Below are positions 8,441-15,510 of a DNA stretch of 42,875 nt, piece by piece (the first letter of the stretch is position 1; each line of letters begins with the position of its first letter). The notes beneath the pieces are model-generated. The model was not told where the DNA came from, did no database searches, and saw only the letters and a list, made by a program, of their open reading frames with translations. Origin of the DNA: Chitinophagaceae bacterium (GTDB taxonomy: Bacteria > Bacteroidota > Bacteroidia > Chitinophagales > Chitinophagaceae); the NCBI GenBank assembly GCA_025449935.1, contig JANWIJ010000058.1, positions 1 through 42,875 on the forward strand, given 5' to 3'. Made by a program: the position numbers and the translations under genes.

Positions 8441-11437
8441 CTAATCAACAACTTCCAACCCCCAGTCCTTTCCTTTTTTTACCGCGGGCACACCCTCCGT
8501 GATCCACTTAGCCGGCTTACCACCTTTTAGTATCCAATCGAAGAATTGTTGCATCCTGACCTGGTAATCCAGCATATCCTGCCGTTGCGTTAATCCATGT
8601 CCCTGCCCGTTATAATTGAACATCCATACTTTCTTTCCCAATCTTCTCAGGCCGGTAAATAATTCTATTCCCTGGTACCAGGGTACCGCACCATCCGCAT
8701 CATTATGCATGATCACCATGGGCGCTGTCACTTTGTCCAGGTGGAATAGCGGTGAGTTTTGCAAATACAGGGGAAGTTTCTGCCATAGCGTTCCGCCGAT
8801 CCGGCTTTGCGCTTTTTCATATTGAAACTGGCGGCTTATACCACTTTCCCACCTGATCCCTCCATAAGCACTGGTCATGTTCGCAACAGGAGCACCGGCC
8901 CACACGGCCTTAAAGAGTTTGGTCATGGTCGCCAATTGCGCCGCCTGGTATCCTCCCCAGCTATGACCCTGCAGGGCCATATTTGTACTGTCTGCCCAGC
9001 CCTTTTTTACCAGCGCCCTGGCACCGCTGACAATATAATCATAGGCGCTCTTCCCGGGATAACCTACTTTATATTCTATATCAGGCATGAAAATGATATA
9101 ACCGCGGCTGACAAAAAAAGGAACATTGACTGCACTTCGTATGGGAGCGGGTTCTTTATAATCATACAGGTCCTGGGTGAGTTTTTCATAGAAATAAACG
9201 ATGACGGGGTATTTTTTCTTTGGATCGAAATCCCCGGGCTTGTATACAATCCCGGTGGCTTCTTTTCCATTGTATGCTTTCCATTTAAAAAGCTCGGCAG
9301 TACCCCACAGATAGCCGGATTGCTGTGGATTGAGCGAGGAGAGCCGCCTTGCGCTATCAATAAGCTTTTCACCAACCTTAATATTTTCATCACCTCTCCA
9401 AACATAGAGATCAGGCGAAAAGGTAAAATTCTCTTTTGTAAAAATTACAAACCCTCCATCTTTCGATTTTACAACTGGCCCAAATAAGAATCCACCGTAC
9501 TCTGAGCTGTATAAATTCTTTACAGCCTGTTGTCTCAATACCGTTTTCAAAAGACCCCCGGCTTTTGTAACCTCATTCCGGGTTCTGTAAAAAACTTCCT
9601 GGTTATGTTTAAAAAAAAGTTCCTCGGGGTCAGTCCTGACGTACCGGAATGACTCTTTAGAGATTCTCCCGAAAGATGCGGTATAATTGACGGGTAATGT
9701 CCTTGCGCCGGGATCAAGTTGCCACACATCATACTTGTCATATACATACACGGCAGAATCACCTTCCTGCCATCCCATCACCCCATAATTATTCGGGTCA
9801 TCCGGTGAATCAAACTCTTCATTCCATAACGGTACTTTTATTTTTGCTGTGATATTCCTGGAACTTATCCCATCCCAGGCAAAATAATTCTTCGCCAACC
9901 TGTCATACCACATAATGTATTTGCCGGTAGAAGAAGGATAGACCTGGCCAAACAAGTGCTCTTTTACCAGTTTCTTCGCCCCCGTCTTCACATCAATCGC
10001 ATAAATATCTTTGAGTGTATTTCCCCGCCACTGGCTTTCGATCCTCTTACCAAAATCGGTTATCCCCACAAAAATATCCCCGTCACCCTCGCTGGTTATC
10101 AAGACCTGGGGAATCCGGTCACTGCCCAATTGTTTAATGTTCCTGCTTTCGAAATCATATACCGCCAGGAAATTTTCCTGTTGGGCCATCCTTAGCCTGG
10201 GAGGAAAATTCTGAACCGTCTGCAGGTAATCGTCATTATAATGCCAGATATCAACTTTCGCGTGTTCAAACTCCACCAGCGAAGTGTCTTTGGGTATTGG
10301 AACAGGACAGGTGCCAAAAAATAATCGCTTCCCATTTTTACTGAAACTGAGTGTTCCATATTCGCTGATGGTCATACCCAGCTGCATGCCAACTGAGTTT
10401 TTATCAACCAGCAGCATAGCACTATCCATACCCGGCTGGTAATACCATACACGGTAAAATTTCTGGAGTTCTTTTGGCCGTGCATCCCGCTCTCCGAGGT
10501 AAGCTATTTGCAAACCATCATCGGTCATCACAAAATTTTTAAACTCATTTCCTCCCCTGCTTAAAATGATGGACCGGCTTTCCACCGGATCAAAAACCAT
10601 TATGCTTAACTTACTTAAAGAATCTTTGGGGTTCCTGGCCTGTTCAATCAATAACCTGTTTCCTTTTTTGCTGAAATAATACTCCAGTACATTGGAAAAA
10701 ACTTTTTCCTCTCCTGTTTCCAGGTTGCGGACAACCAGGTCGCTGCCCGTATCTGCCGGTGCACTGGTTGGATCATCGCCGTCTGCATCTGCCCCGTCAA
10801 TGGTGAATGCCGTATGGTCAATGAAATCCCCGCCTTCATTTTCATCCCTGTTCCTTTTCTTTTTAACGGGCATCGATTGTATCACCTGCTGTAAAGAATC
10901 AATAACGCGGTTAAAGCTATCTGTAATCTTTTTATTTGCCGCTCCGTCTGAAGGCTTATGTTTTGATGGAGGTTCCGGGTTTTTTTCCAATTGGTACGCC
11001 ACCCACCCATAAGATTTTTGCGGGGACCTGAAACTCTTTGTTTTTGCTGCTTTCCAGACATCTTCCTTTCCCAATTCAACGATGGCCATTGAGTCCTTGG
11101 GCATATCGTCTGGTTTTTTTTTCTTAATCCTGGCGTCCCGGGTGTCTTTGAAAAGGGGTTTAATTTTAAACAGCACGTACCGGCTGTCTTCTGTAATAAC
11201 GGCGCCGTATCCCCGGGGTACTGTTTTTTTATACTTCGCATCGGAAGACTGTATCACCAGCTCATTGTCACCCTGCTGCGGATCGATCGTGTAAACTACC
11301 CATTTACCGTCATGGCTGATCATCCTTTCCCCAATATGCTGCCAGCTGTCATATACACTATGATCCAGCGGTTTTTTTTGGGCAACGGCAATATCTATGG
11401 TGAAAATTAATAAAATAGGTAACAGAACCTTCCTCAT
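8441..11437 (-). CDS. Secreted prolyl oligopeptidase family serine peptidase (S9)
   Basis: A 998-residue exported peptidase. A signal peptide (MRKVLLPILLIFTIDIAVAQ) precedes a long beta-propeller region (about 30-720) and a C-terminal alpha/beta-hydrolase domain. The catalytic triad is visible: Ser826 in GHSWGGYQ, Asp915 in HNDADGAVPW, and His947 in NGQGHGL. A charged insert rich in Lys, Pro, Asp and Glu sits within the propeller (about residues 150-235). The family cleaves short peptides, often dipeptides or acyl-aminoacyl ends; here it probably takes part in periplasmic peptide use. It is larger than typical S9 members (about 700-800) because of the long propeller and insert. Confidence 0.9.
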   Translation of the reverse strand: MRKVLLPILLIFTIDIAVAQKKPLDHSVYDSWQHIGERMISHDGKWVVYTIDPQQGDNELVIQSSDAKYKKTVPRGYGAVITEDSRYVLFKIKPLFKDTRDARIKKKKPDDMPKDSMAIVELGKEDVWKAAKTKSFRSPQKSYGWVAYQLEKNPEPPSKHKPSDGAANKKITDSFNRVIDSLQQVIQSMPVKKKRNRDENEGGDFIDHTAFTIDGADADGDDPTSAPADTGSDLVVRNLETGEEKVFSNVLEYYFSKKGNRLLIEQARNPKDSLSKLSIMVFDPVESRSIILSRGGNEFKNFVMTDDGLQIAYLGERDARPKELQKFYRVWYYQPGMDSAMLLVDKNSVGMQLGMTISEYGTLSFSKNGKRLFFGTCPVPIPKDTSLVEFEHAKVDIWHYNDDYLQTVQNFPPRLRMAQQENFLAVYDFESRNIKQLGSDRIPQVLITSEGDGDIFVGITDFGKRIESQWRGNTLKDIYAIDVKTGAKKLVKEHLFGQVYPSSTGKYIMWYDRLAKNYFAWDGISSRNITAKIKVPLWNEEFDSPDDPNNYGVMGWQEGDSAVYVYDKYDVWQLDPGARTLPVNYTASFGRISKESFRYVRTDPEELFFKHNQEVFYRTRNEVTKAGGLLKTVLRQQAVKNLYSSEYGGFLFGPVVKSKDGGFVIFTKENFTFSPDLYVWRGDENIKVGEKLIDSARRLSSLNPQQSGYLWGTAELFKWKAYNGKEATGIVYKPGDFDPKKKYPVIVYFYEKLTQDLYDYKEPAPIRSAVNVPFFVSRGYIIFMPDIEYKVGYPGKSAYDYIVSGARALVKKGWADSTNMALQGHSWGGYQAAQLATMTKLFKAVWAGAPVANMTSAYGGIRWESGISRQFQYEKAQSRIGGTLWQKLPLYLQNSPLFHLDKVTAPMVIMHNDADGAVPWYQGIELFTGLRRLGKKVWMFNYNGQGHGLTQRQDMLDYQVRMQQFFDWILKGGKPAKWITEGVPAVKKGKDWGLEVVD

Positions 11438-11485
11438 GCCTGGTTTTTTTGAATGACTAAGTTAATGCAATAAGGAGAAAGCCTA

Positions 11486-12340
11486 TCAGGGTTTTCTGCC
11501 AGTCACTAACCCATATTGCCATAAATCTTTCTTCATTCCCTTATACTGGAATTTACAGGCGTTGATATTCTTTTTTTGCATGTCGGTAGCAGGCGTGGAA
11601 AAATTAATCTTTTTCCACGCCAGGTATAAATTTGCCAGGAAATAAAACTTATAGAGCCGCCGGGAAGAATGTGCAGCCTGGGCGGATATATCCCTGTAGT
11701 GGATACAATCAAACCCTGCCTGCCGCATAAAGGATTCAAATCGCTGGGGAGATTCCAGGTAATTCACCTGCCACCCGTCCAGCCAGTTTCGTATAACCGG
11801 TACATCGTTATTCTCAAACCGGGAAACAAATCCATCCGCTACCACTAACCTTCCTCCTGGTTTCAGCAAACGGAAAGCCTCTTGTATGAAGTGTTCTTTA
11901 TTTTCCGCATAACAAATGCTTTCACAGCCCCAAACCACATCAAAACTTTCAGCTGGAAAATCTGTGTGGCAATAATCCATTATGCTAAAACTGGTCAATT
12001 CCCCGAGTTCTTTTTGCCGGGCAGTTAATTGCGCCTGCTCCATTTGCCTTTCACTCAGCGTAATTCCTGTGACCGTGCATCCCAGTCGCGACGCCAGGAA
12101 AATACTGCTGCCACCAACGCCGCAACCTGCATCCAGTACCTTATCGGTTGCTTGTATAGCAACAGCTTCCATCATTACTTCATTCATCCGCCATAAAGAT
12201 TGCGGGAAAGATTTTACCTTTTCATCCCAGTAACCATAATGAATAGCGTGGCTGTTATTCAGATCCCAGGAATCTTTATACGCATTCTCTGTATCCCTGT
12301 AATACTCGATAATTTTTTTATGATAGGCTGTTGGCTGCAT
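11486..12340 (-). CDS. SAM-dependent methyltransferase (class I)
   Basis: A 284-residue class I methyltransferase. The SAM-binding motif I is VLDAGCGVGGSSIFLASRLG, followed by ITLSERQMEQA (motif II region), then WGCESICYAENKEHFIQEAFRLLKPGG (motifs around the post-I and III strands). The pattern resembles the tocopherol, sarcosine and cyclopropane-type small-molecule methyltransferases, but the substrate cannot be named. A longer frame starts at a TTG at 12361; the ATG at 12340 is preferred because family members begin close to the helix that follows. It overlaps the end of the upstream DMT transporter gene by 23 bases, so the two are probably translationally coupled. Confidence 0.82.
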   Translation of the reverse strand: MQPTAYHKKIIEYYRDTENAYKDSWDLNNSHAIHYGYWDEKVKSFPQSLWRMNEVMMEAVAIQATDKVLDAGCGVGGSSIFLASRLGCTVTGITLSERQMEQAQLTARQKELGELTSFSIMDYCHTDFPAESFDVVWGCESICYAENKEHFIQEAFRLLKPGGRLVVADGFVSRFENNDVPVIRNWLDGWQVNYLESPQRFESFMRQAGFDCIHYRDISAQAAHSSRRLYKFYFLANLYLAWKKINFSTPATDMQKKNINACKFQYKGMKKDLWQYGLVTGRKP

Positions 12341-13220
12341 CGGCAGTAAGTTTTTTTTCAAGCTTTACCAGCAAATAAACATGTATGATCAGGGCCAGGG
12401 CGATAATCGCGAACCCCACAAAGAACCATTTACTCAGGAATTGGTTTTCCCGGTACACCGCGAAAGCCAGTATGATGCCATAGACCGGTTCAAGATTAAA
12501 AGTGAGGTTTACGGTAAAAGCCGATAATCGTTTAAGCGCATAACCGGACAGTTGAAAGGCAATTACGGAACAAAACCACGCCAGCACTAATAACCAGCCC
12601 AGGTTTTCCCAGCCGGGGAGAAAATGTTTTTCGGGAAATTGCTGAAGATAAAATGGAAGTAATATGGATAAAACCACTAATCCACCGGTTTGTTGCCAGG
12701 TCAGCATGGTTTCCACGTTTATTCTCTTTAAGAACTCCCGGTTGAAAATAGGAAATAGCGAAGCCAGCAACGCTGAAATAATCCCGATAATAATGCCCGT
12801 TTTGTACTGGGTATCAAAATGAAAAATGACATAGATCCCCGTAAGTGTAATAAGACCCAGTACCATTTCCGTCCAGTTCATTCGTTTTTTAAGAATGAGT
12901 GGCTCAAATAAGGCAGTAAAAAACCCGATCGCAGAAAAACACACAAGTGCTACGGAGACATTAGCATATTTGATAGAACCATAGAAGGTGACCCAATGCA
13001 TGGCGGCAATAAAACCCACCCCGGATATTTTCAGGATATCAGCTACGGAGATTTTTCGCAGTTTCTTCATCAGCCCAAATAAAATCCACATCGTGGCAGC
13101 AGTAAGTAATAACCTGTACCAGACGATCATTCCTTCATTCAGTGTAATCAGGCGCCCCAATATTCCCGTAAACCCGGCCAGGAAGACTGCGATGTGCAAT
13201 TGCAGGAAGGCTTTCTTCAT
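12318..13220 (-). CDS. EamA/DMT superfamily transporter
   Basis: A 300-residue membrane protein with ten predicted helices in two five-helix halves, typical of drug/metabolite transporters (EamA, RhaT-like). Markers are the first half ending near LTGIYVIFHFD and the second half containing FTVNLTFNLEPVYGIILAFAVYRE, the usual conserved helix-9 block. It exports or imports a small metabolite, unknown here. The overlap with the downstream methyltransferase suggests both serve the same compound, which is inference from gene order only. The start ATG gives a proper first helix (FLQLHIAVFLAGFTGILG). Confidence 0.87.
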   Translation of the reverse strand: MKKAFLQLHIAVFLAGFTGILGRLITLNEGMIVWYRLLLTAATMWILFGLMKKLRKISVADILKISGVGFIAAMHWVTFYGSIKYANVSVALVCFSAIGFFTALFEPLILKKRMNWTEMVLGLITLTGIYVIFHFDTQYKTGIIIGIISALLASLFPIFNREFLKRINVETMLTWQQTGGLVVLSILLPFYLQQFPEKHFLPGWENLGWLLVLAWFCSVIAFQLSGYALKRLSAFTVNLTFNLEPVYGIILAFAVYRENQFLSKWFFVGFAIIALALIIHVYLLVKLEKKLTADAANSLS

Positions 13221-13265
13221 TAGCCATGCAAACTAAACAAAAGATGGTAGAAAAAAAGGGAAGGG

Positions 13266-14063
13266 TTACTCAGCCAGCATTTCGTTTTGCTGTACCGGTT
13301 TTAAAGCAGCAATCCCGGGTTCAGTTTTTTTTACCCTTCTGCGGTAATTGGTGAAGAGACTGTGCCAGCGGAGTTTGAGCACACCCAGGATGCCTTCTTT
13401 TACAATGCTTTTATTCATTTTTGAAATGCCGTAAGTCCTGTCCTGGAAAATAATAGGAACCTCTTTGAGTTTGAAACCCAATTTCCAGGCGGCAAATTTC
13501 ATTTCGATCTGGAATGCATAGCCTACAAAGTGGATTTCATCCAGGTTGATTGTTTCCAGCACTTCTTTTTTGTAACACATAAAACCTGCTGTTGGATCCT
13601 TGACCGGCATCCAGGTTATCATCCGGGTATACAAGGAAGCCCCCTTGGAGAGTGCAATGCGGTTTTTTGGCCAGTTTACTACACCTCCGCCTTTTACATA
13701 ACGGGAACCCACAACCACGTCTCCACCTTCGTATTTACAGGCATTATAAAGTCTGGACAGGTCAGCGGGGTTGTGCGAGAAATCGGCATCCATCTCAAAA
13801 ATAAACTGGTAATTCCGGGTAATCGCCCACTTAAAGCCATGGATATAAGCAGTGCCCAGTCCCAGCTTTCCTTTTCTTTCTTCAATAAATAAAAGGCCCG
13901 GGTATTTGGGTTGAAGATCTTTTACAAGCTGTGCAGTTCCGTCCGGGGAGCCATCATCAATCACCAATACGTGGTAACCTTCATTCAAATTGAATATTGC
14001 CGGAAGAATATTACCTATATTCTCCTGCTCATTATATGTTGGTATGATTACAAGCTTCTCCAT
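13266..14063 (-). CDS. Family-2 glycosyltransferase, polyprenol-phosphate mannosyltransferase (DPM1) like
   Basis: A 265-residue GT2 enzyme with the N-terminal IIPTYNEQENI, the nucleotide-sugar-binding VIDDGSPDGT (Asp36, Asp37), the metal-binding MDADFSHNP around residue 92, and the downstream VVGSRYVKGGGVVNWP and DPTAGFMCY blocks characteristic of polyprenol monophosphomannose synthases. It would load a sugar onto undecaprenyl phosphate on the cytoplasmic face. Unlike some actinobacterial forms there is no C-terminal membrane domain, so it is the soluble DPM1-type length. The C-terminal 25 residues are not conserved-looking. Confidence 0.9.
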   Translation of the reverse strand: MEKLVIIPTYNEQENIGNILPAIFNLNEGYHVLVIDDGSPDGTAQLVKDLQPKYPGLLFIEERKGKLGLGTAYIHGFKWAITRNYQFIFEMDADFSHNPADLSRLYNACKYEGGDVVVGSRYVKGGGVVNWPKNRIALSKGASLYTRMITWMPVKDPTAGFMCYKKEVLETINLDEIHFVGYAFQIEMKFAAWKLGFKLKEVPIIFQDRTYGISKMNKSIVKEGILGVLKLRWHSLFTNYRRRVKKTEPGIAALKPVQQNEMLAE

Positions 14064-14088
14064 CGGTCCTGGCCGGCACAGTAAATAA

Positions 14089-14116
14089 CAAATTTACGAT
14101 AATATAAAAGAGACAA
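14089..14116 (-). promoter_or_regulatory. Promoter TTG-N17-TAAATTTG for the glycosyltransferase
   Basis: On the minus strand TTG (14116-14114) is followed after 17 bases by TAAATTTG (14096-14089), a full match to the TAnnTTTG -7 box, ahead of the ATG at 14063. The spacing is two bases short of the best one. It overlaps the tail of the hairpin that follows the exonuclease gene. Confidence 0.5.
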
Positions 14117-14137
14117 CCTGTTAAATTTGTTAACAGG
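14117..14137 (-). terminator. Hairpin after the exonuclease gene, possible terminator
   Basis: CCTGTTAA (14117-14124) and TTAACAGG (14130-14137) form a perfect 8-base inverted repeat with a five-base loop, 13 bases after the exonuclease stop. On the minus strand it is followed by a T-rich but mixed run (TTGTCTCTTTT), so termination may be partial. Confidence 0.45.
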
Positions 14138-14150
14138 CTGTTACCAGTGA

Positions 14151-14918
14151 TCAGCTTTTTTTCAGCATCGTACGGGTATAGATTTCAGTAAGTTTCTGTT
14201 TTGTATGCTGGGGGAAATCGCCTTTCATCATCCAATCATAATACTGGGGTTCAGCTTTTAACACATCAGCGACCGCTCTTCCTTTAAATTTACCAAAATT
14301 GAAAACTTCAATTCCATTTTCCATCACAAACCTGCGCGCAAAATCAACGATCTGGTCTTCCCCGATTAGTTTCAGGATAGAATCGACGGAATTGCCCAGC
14401 TGTGGGTATCGTTCCAGTTGTGCTTCCAGTATTTCATGGGTGGCCGAAGCATCCACTTCAGCGCTATGGGCTCCATCGAGGCTTTTATTGCAATAAAATT
14501 TATAGGCAGCACTCAATGTCCGCGGTTCCATCTTATGAAAAACATTCTGAACATCGAGCAGCTTTCGGTTCTTCATATCAAAATCCACCTGGGCCCGCAG
14601 GAATTCTTCCATCAGGAGGGGAATATCAAAGCGGTTGGAGTTGTACCCGGCGAAATCGCAGCCATCCAGCATTTGCTTGAGTTCCTGGGCTACCTGCTTA
14701 AAAGAAGGCGCATCCTTAACCATTTCATCTGTAATTCCATGAATATCGCTGGAAGTTTTCGGGATCGGCATTTCCGGGTTGATCAGTTTTCTTTTCACAC
14801 TCCGGCTGCCGTCCGTAAGTATTTTAACGATCGCTATCTCTACAATACGGTCTGTTCCCGGATTTACGCCGGTAGTTTCCAGGTCGATGAATGCAAGTGG
14901 TTTTTTCAGTTGGAGCAT
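14151..14918 (-). CDS. DnaQ-like 3'-5' exonuclease with a C-terminal DUF3820-like domain
   Basis: A 255-residue protein. The DEDDh exonuclease domain (about 7-172) has motif I FIDLETTG (Asp12, Glu14), motif II in GYNSNRFDIPLL, and motif III HSAEVDASATHEIL. After it comes a short segment, FNFGKFKGRAVADVLKAEPQYYDWMMKGDFP, which matches the pattern of the DUF3820 (QRVF) family: FGKYKG, then a helix, then a Trp and an aromatic pair. This pairing is seen in several Bacteroidota exonucleases. It likely acts in repair or replication-related trimming, but is not the main epsilon subunit for certain. Length is normal for the fused form. Confidence 0.87.
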   Translation of the reverse strand: MLQLKKPLAFIDLETTGVNPGTDRIVEIAIVKILTDGSRSVKRKLINPEMPIPKTSSDIHGITDEMVKDAPSFKQVAQELKQMLDGCDFAGYNSNRFDIPLLMEEFLRAQVDFDMKNRKLLDVQNVFHKMEPRTLSAAYKFYCNKSLDGAHSAEVDASATHEILEAQLERYPQLGNSVDSILKLIGEDQIVDFARRFVMENGIEVFNFGKFKGRAVADVLKAEPQYYDWMMKGDFPQHTKQKLTEIYTRTMLKKS

Positions 14919-14958
14919 TGGGCTTTAATTTCTCTTATTTTCTTGTTATTTGGGGCCG

Positions 14959-14987
14959 TAAAGGTAACGGTTTGTTGTAGTTATCAA
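14959..14987 (-). promoter_or_regulatory. Candidate promoter TTG-N18-TACCTTTA for the exonuclease
   Basis: On the minus strand TTG (14987-14985, within TTTTG) lies 18 bases ahead of TACCTTTA (14966-14959), one mismatch from TAnnTTTG. It sits about 40 bases before the ATG at 14918. Both elements are present at close to the best spacing. Confidence 0.45.
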
Positions 14988-15070
14988 AATCAAATTTGAT
15001 TAGCCTTAATCAAAGATTATCAGCCGGTTACTGATTATTATTACCAGGCCTGTTTCTTATTCAGATTGAC

Positions 15071-15100
15071 TTGCAAAATCCGGCAGACTGTTTATCTTTG
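15071..15100 (+). promoter_or_regulatory. Promoter TTG-N19-TATCTTTG for the small lipoprotein
   Basis: TTG at 15071-15073 and TATCTTTG at 15093-15100, exactly 19 bases apart, match both halves of the Bacteroidota housekeeping promoter. The start of transcription would be near 15107, leaving a leader of about 45 bases before the ATG at 15154. This supports that the 41-codon frame is a real gene. Confidence 0.75.
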
Positions 15101-15153
15101 TCTTTGTAAAATAATGCCCTAAAAATCCCGTTTAACTAACAAATATCCCTGAA

Positions 15154-15279
15154 ATGAAAAATAAGTTTTTTGCCGCTTTATTACTTTTTATCCTGGCTAT
15201 TAGTGTAACATCTTGTTACTCATCCCGCAAACAAGGTTGCCCGGGTAACCCCAATGCCAACTACAAATTCAAAGGTTAA
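15154..15279 (+). CDS. Small lipoprotein, 41 residues, unknown function
   Basis: A 41-residue frame with a clear lipoprotein signal: two lysines, a hydrophobic core (FFAALLLFILAISV) and the lipobox VTSC with Cys21. The mature part is only 21 residues, positively charged, with a second cysteine (Cys29) in GCPGNPNANYKFKG. Such tiny lipoproteins with a C-P-x-N-P-x-x-x-Y-K-F-x-G tail are, to my knowledge, seen across Chitinophagaceae-like genomes, but no function is known. A consensus promoter 81 bases upstream supports expression. It stands alone, divergent from the exonuclease. No terminator is evident after it. Confidence 0.75.
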   Translation: MKNKFFAALLLFILAISVTSCYSSRKQGCPGNPNANYKFKG

Positions 15280-15510
15280 GTTCTATAAGCCGGAGCTAAG
15301 CGTATTATCATTCTGGAAGCTCCTAAAGTTTACCGCATTTGTCAATTATTAAGCTCATTAATCCTGGCAGACTTCAATGAAATAGTTGAAGCCCGCCTTT
15401 GTTAATACAAAGCGCCCCGGGACTGGCGGAGTCAACCGTAAGCTGTCACAAAAAAAATAATCGGGATGGGTAGTAATTGCCCACAGCAACAACTTAACCC
15501 GGCACCAGCA
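15280..15510. other. Intergenic stretch with no gene seen
   Basis: Between the lipoprotein and the convergent kinase gene I see no coding frame with good starts, no tRNA and no strong terminator. The only structure is a short perfect repeat, CTTTGT and ACAAAG, around a TAAT loop at 15397-15412. Confidence 0.5.

Noticed and set aside
8807-9487. A 226-codon plus-strand frame inside the S9 peptidase gene
   Set aside because: It lies wholly antisense to a gene with an intact catalytic triad and signal peptide, and has no recognisable domain or promoter.
14418-14999. A 193-codon plus-strand frame over the exonuclease gene
   Set aside because: Antisense to conserved exonuclease motifs; composition looks like a shadow frame and it crosses the exonuclease promoter.
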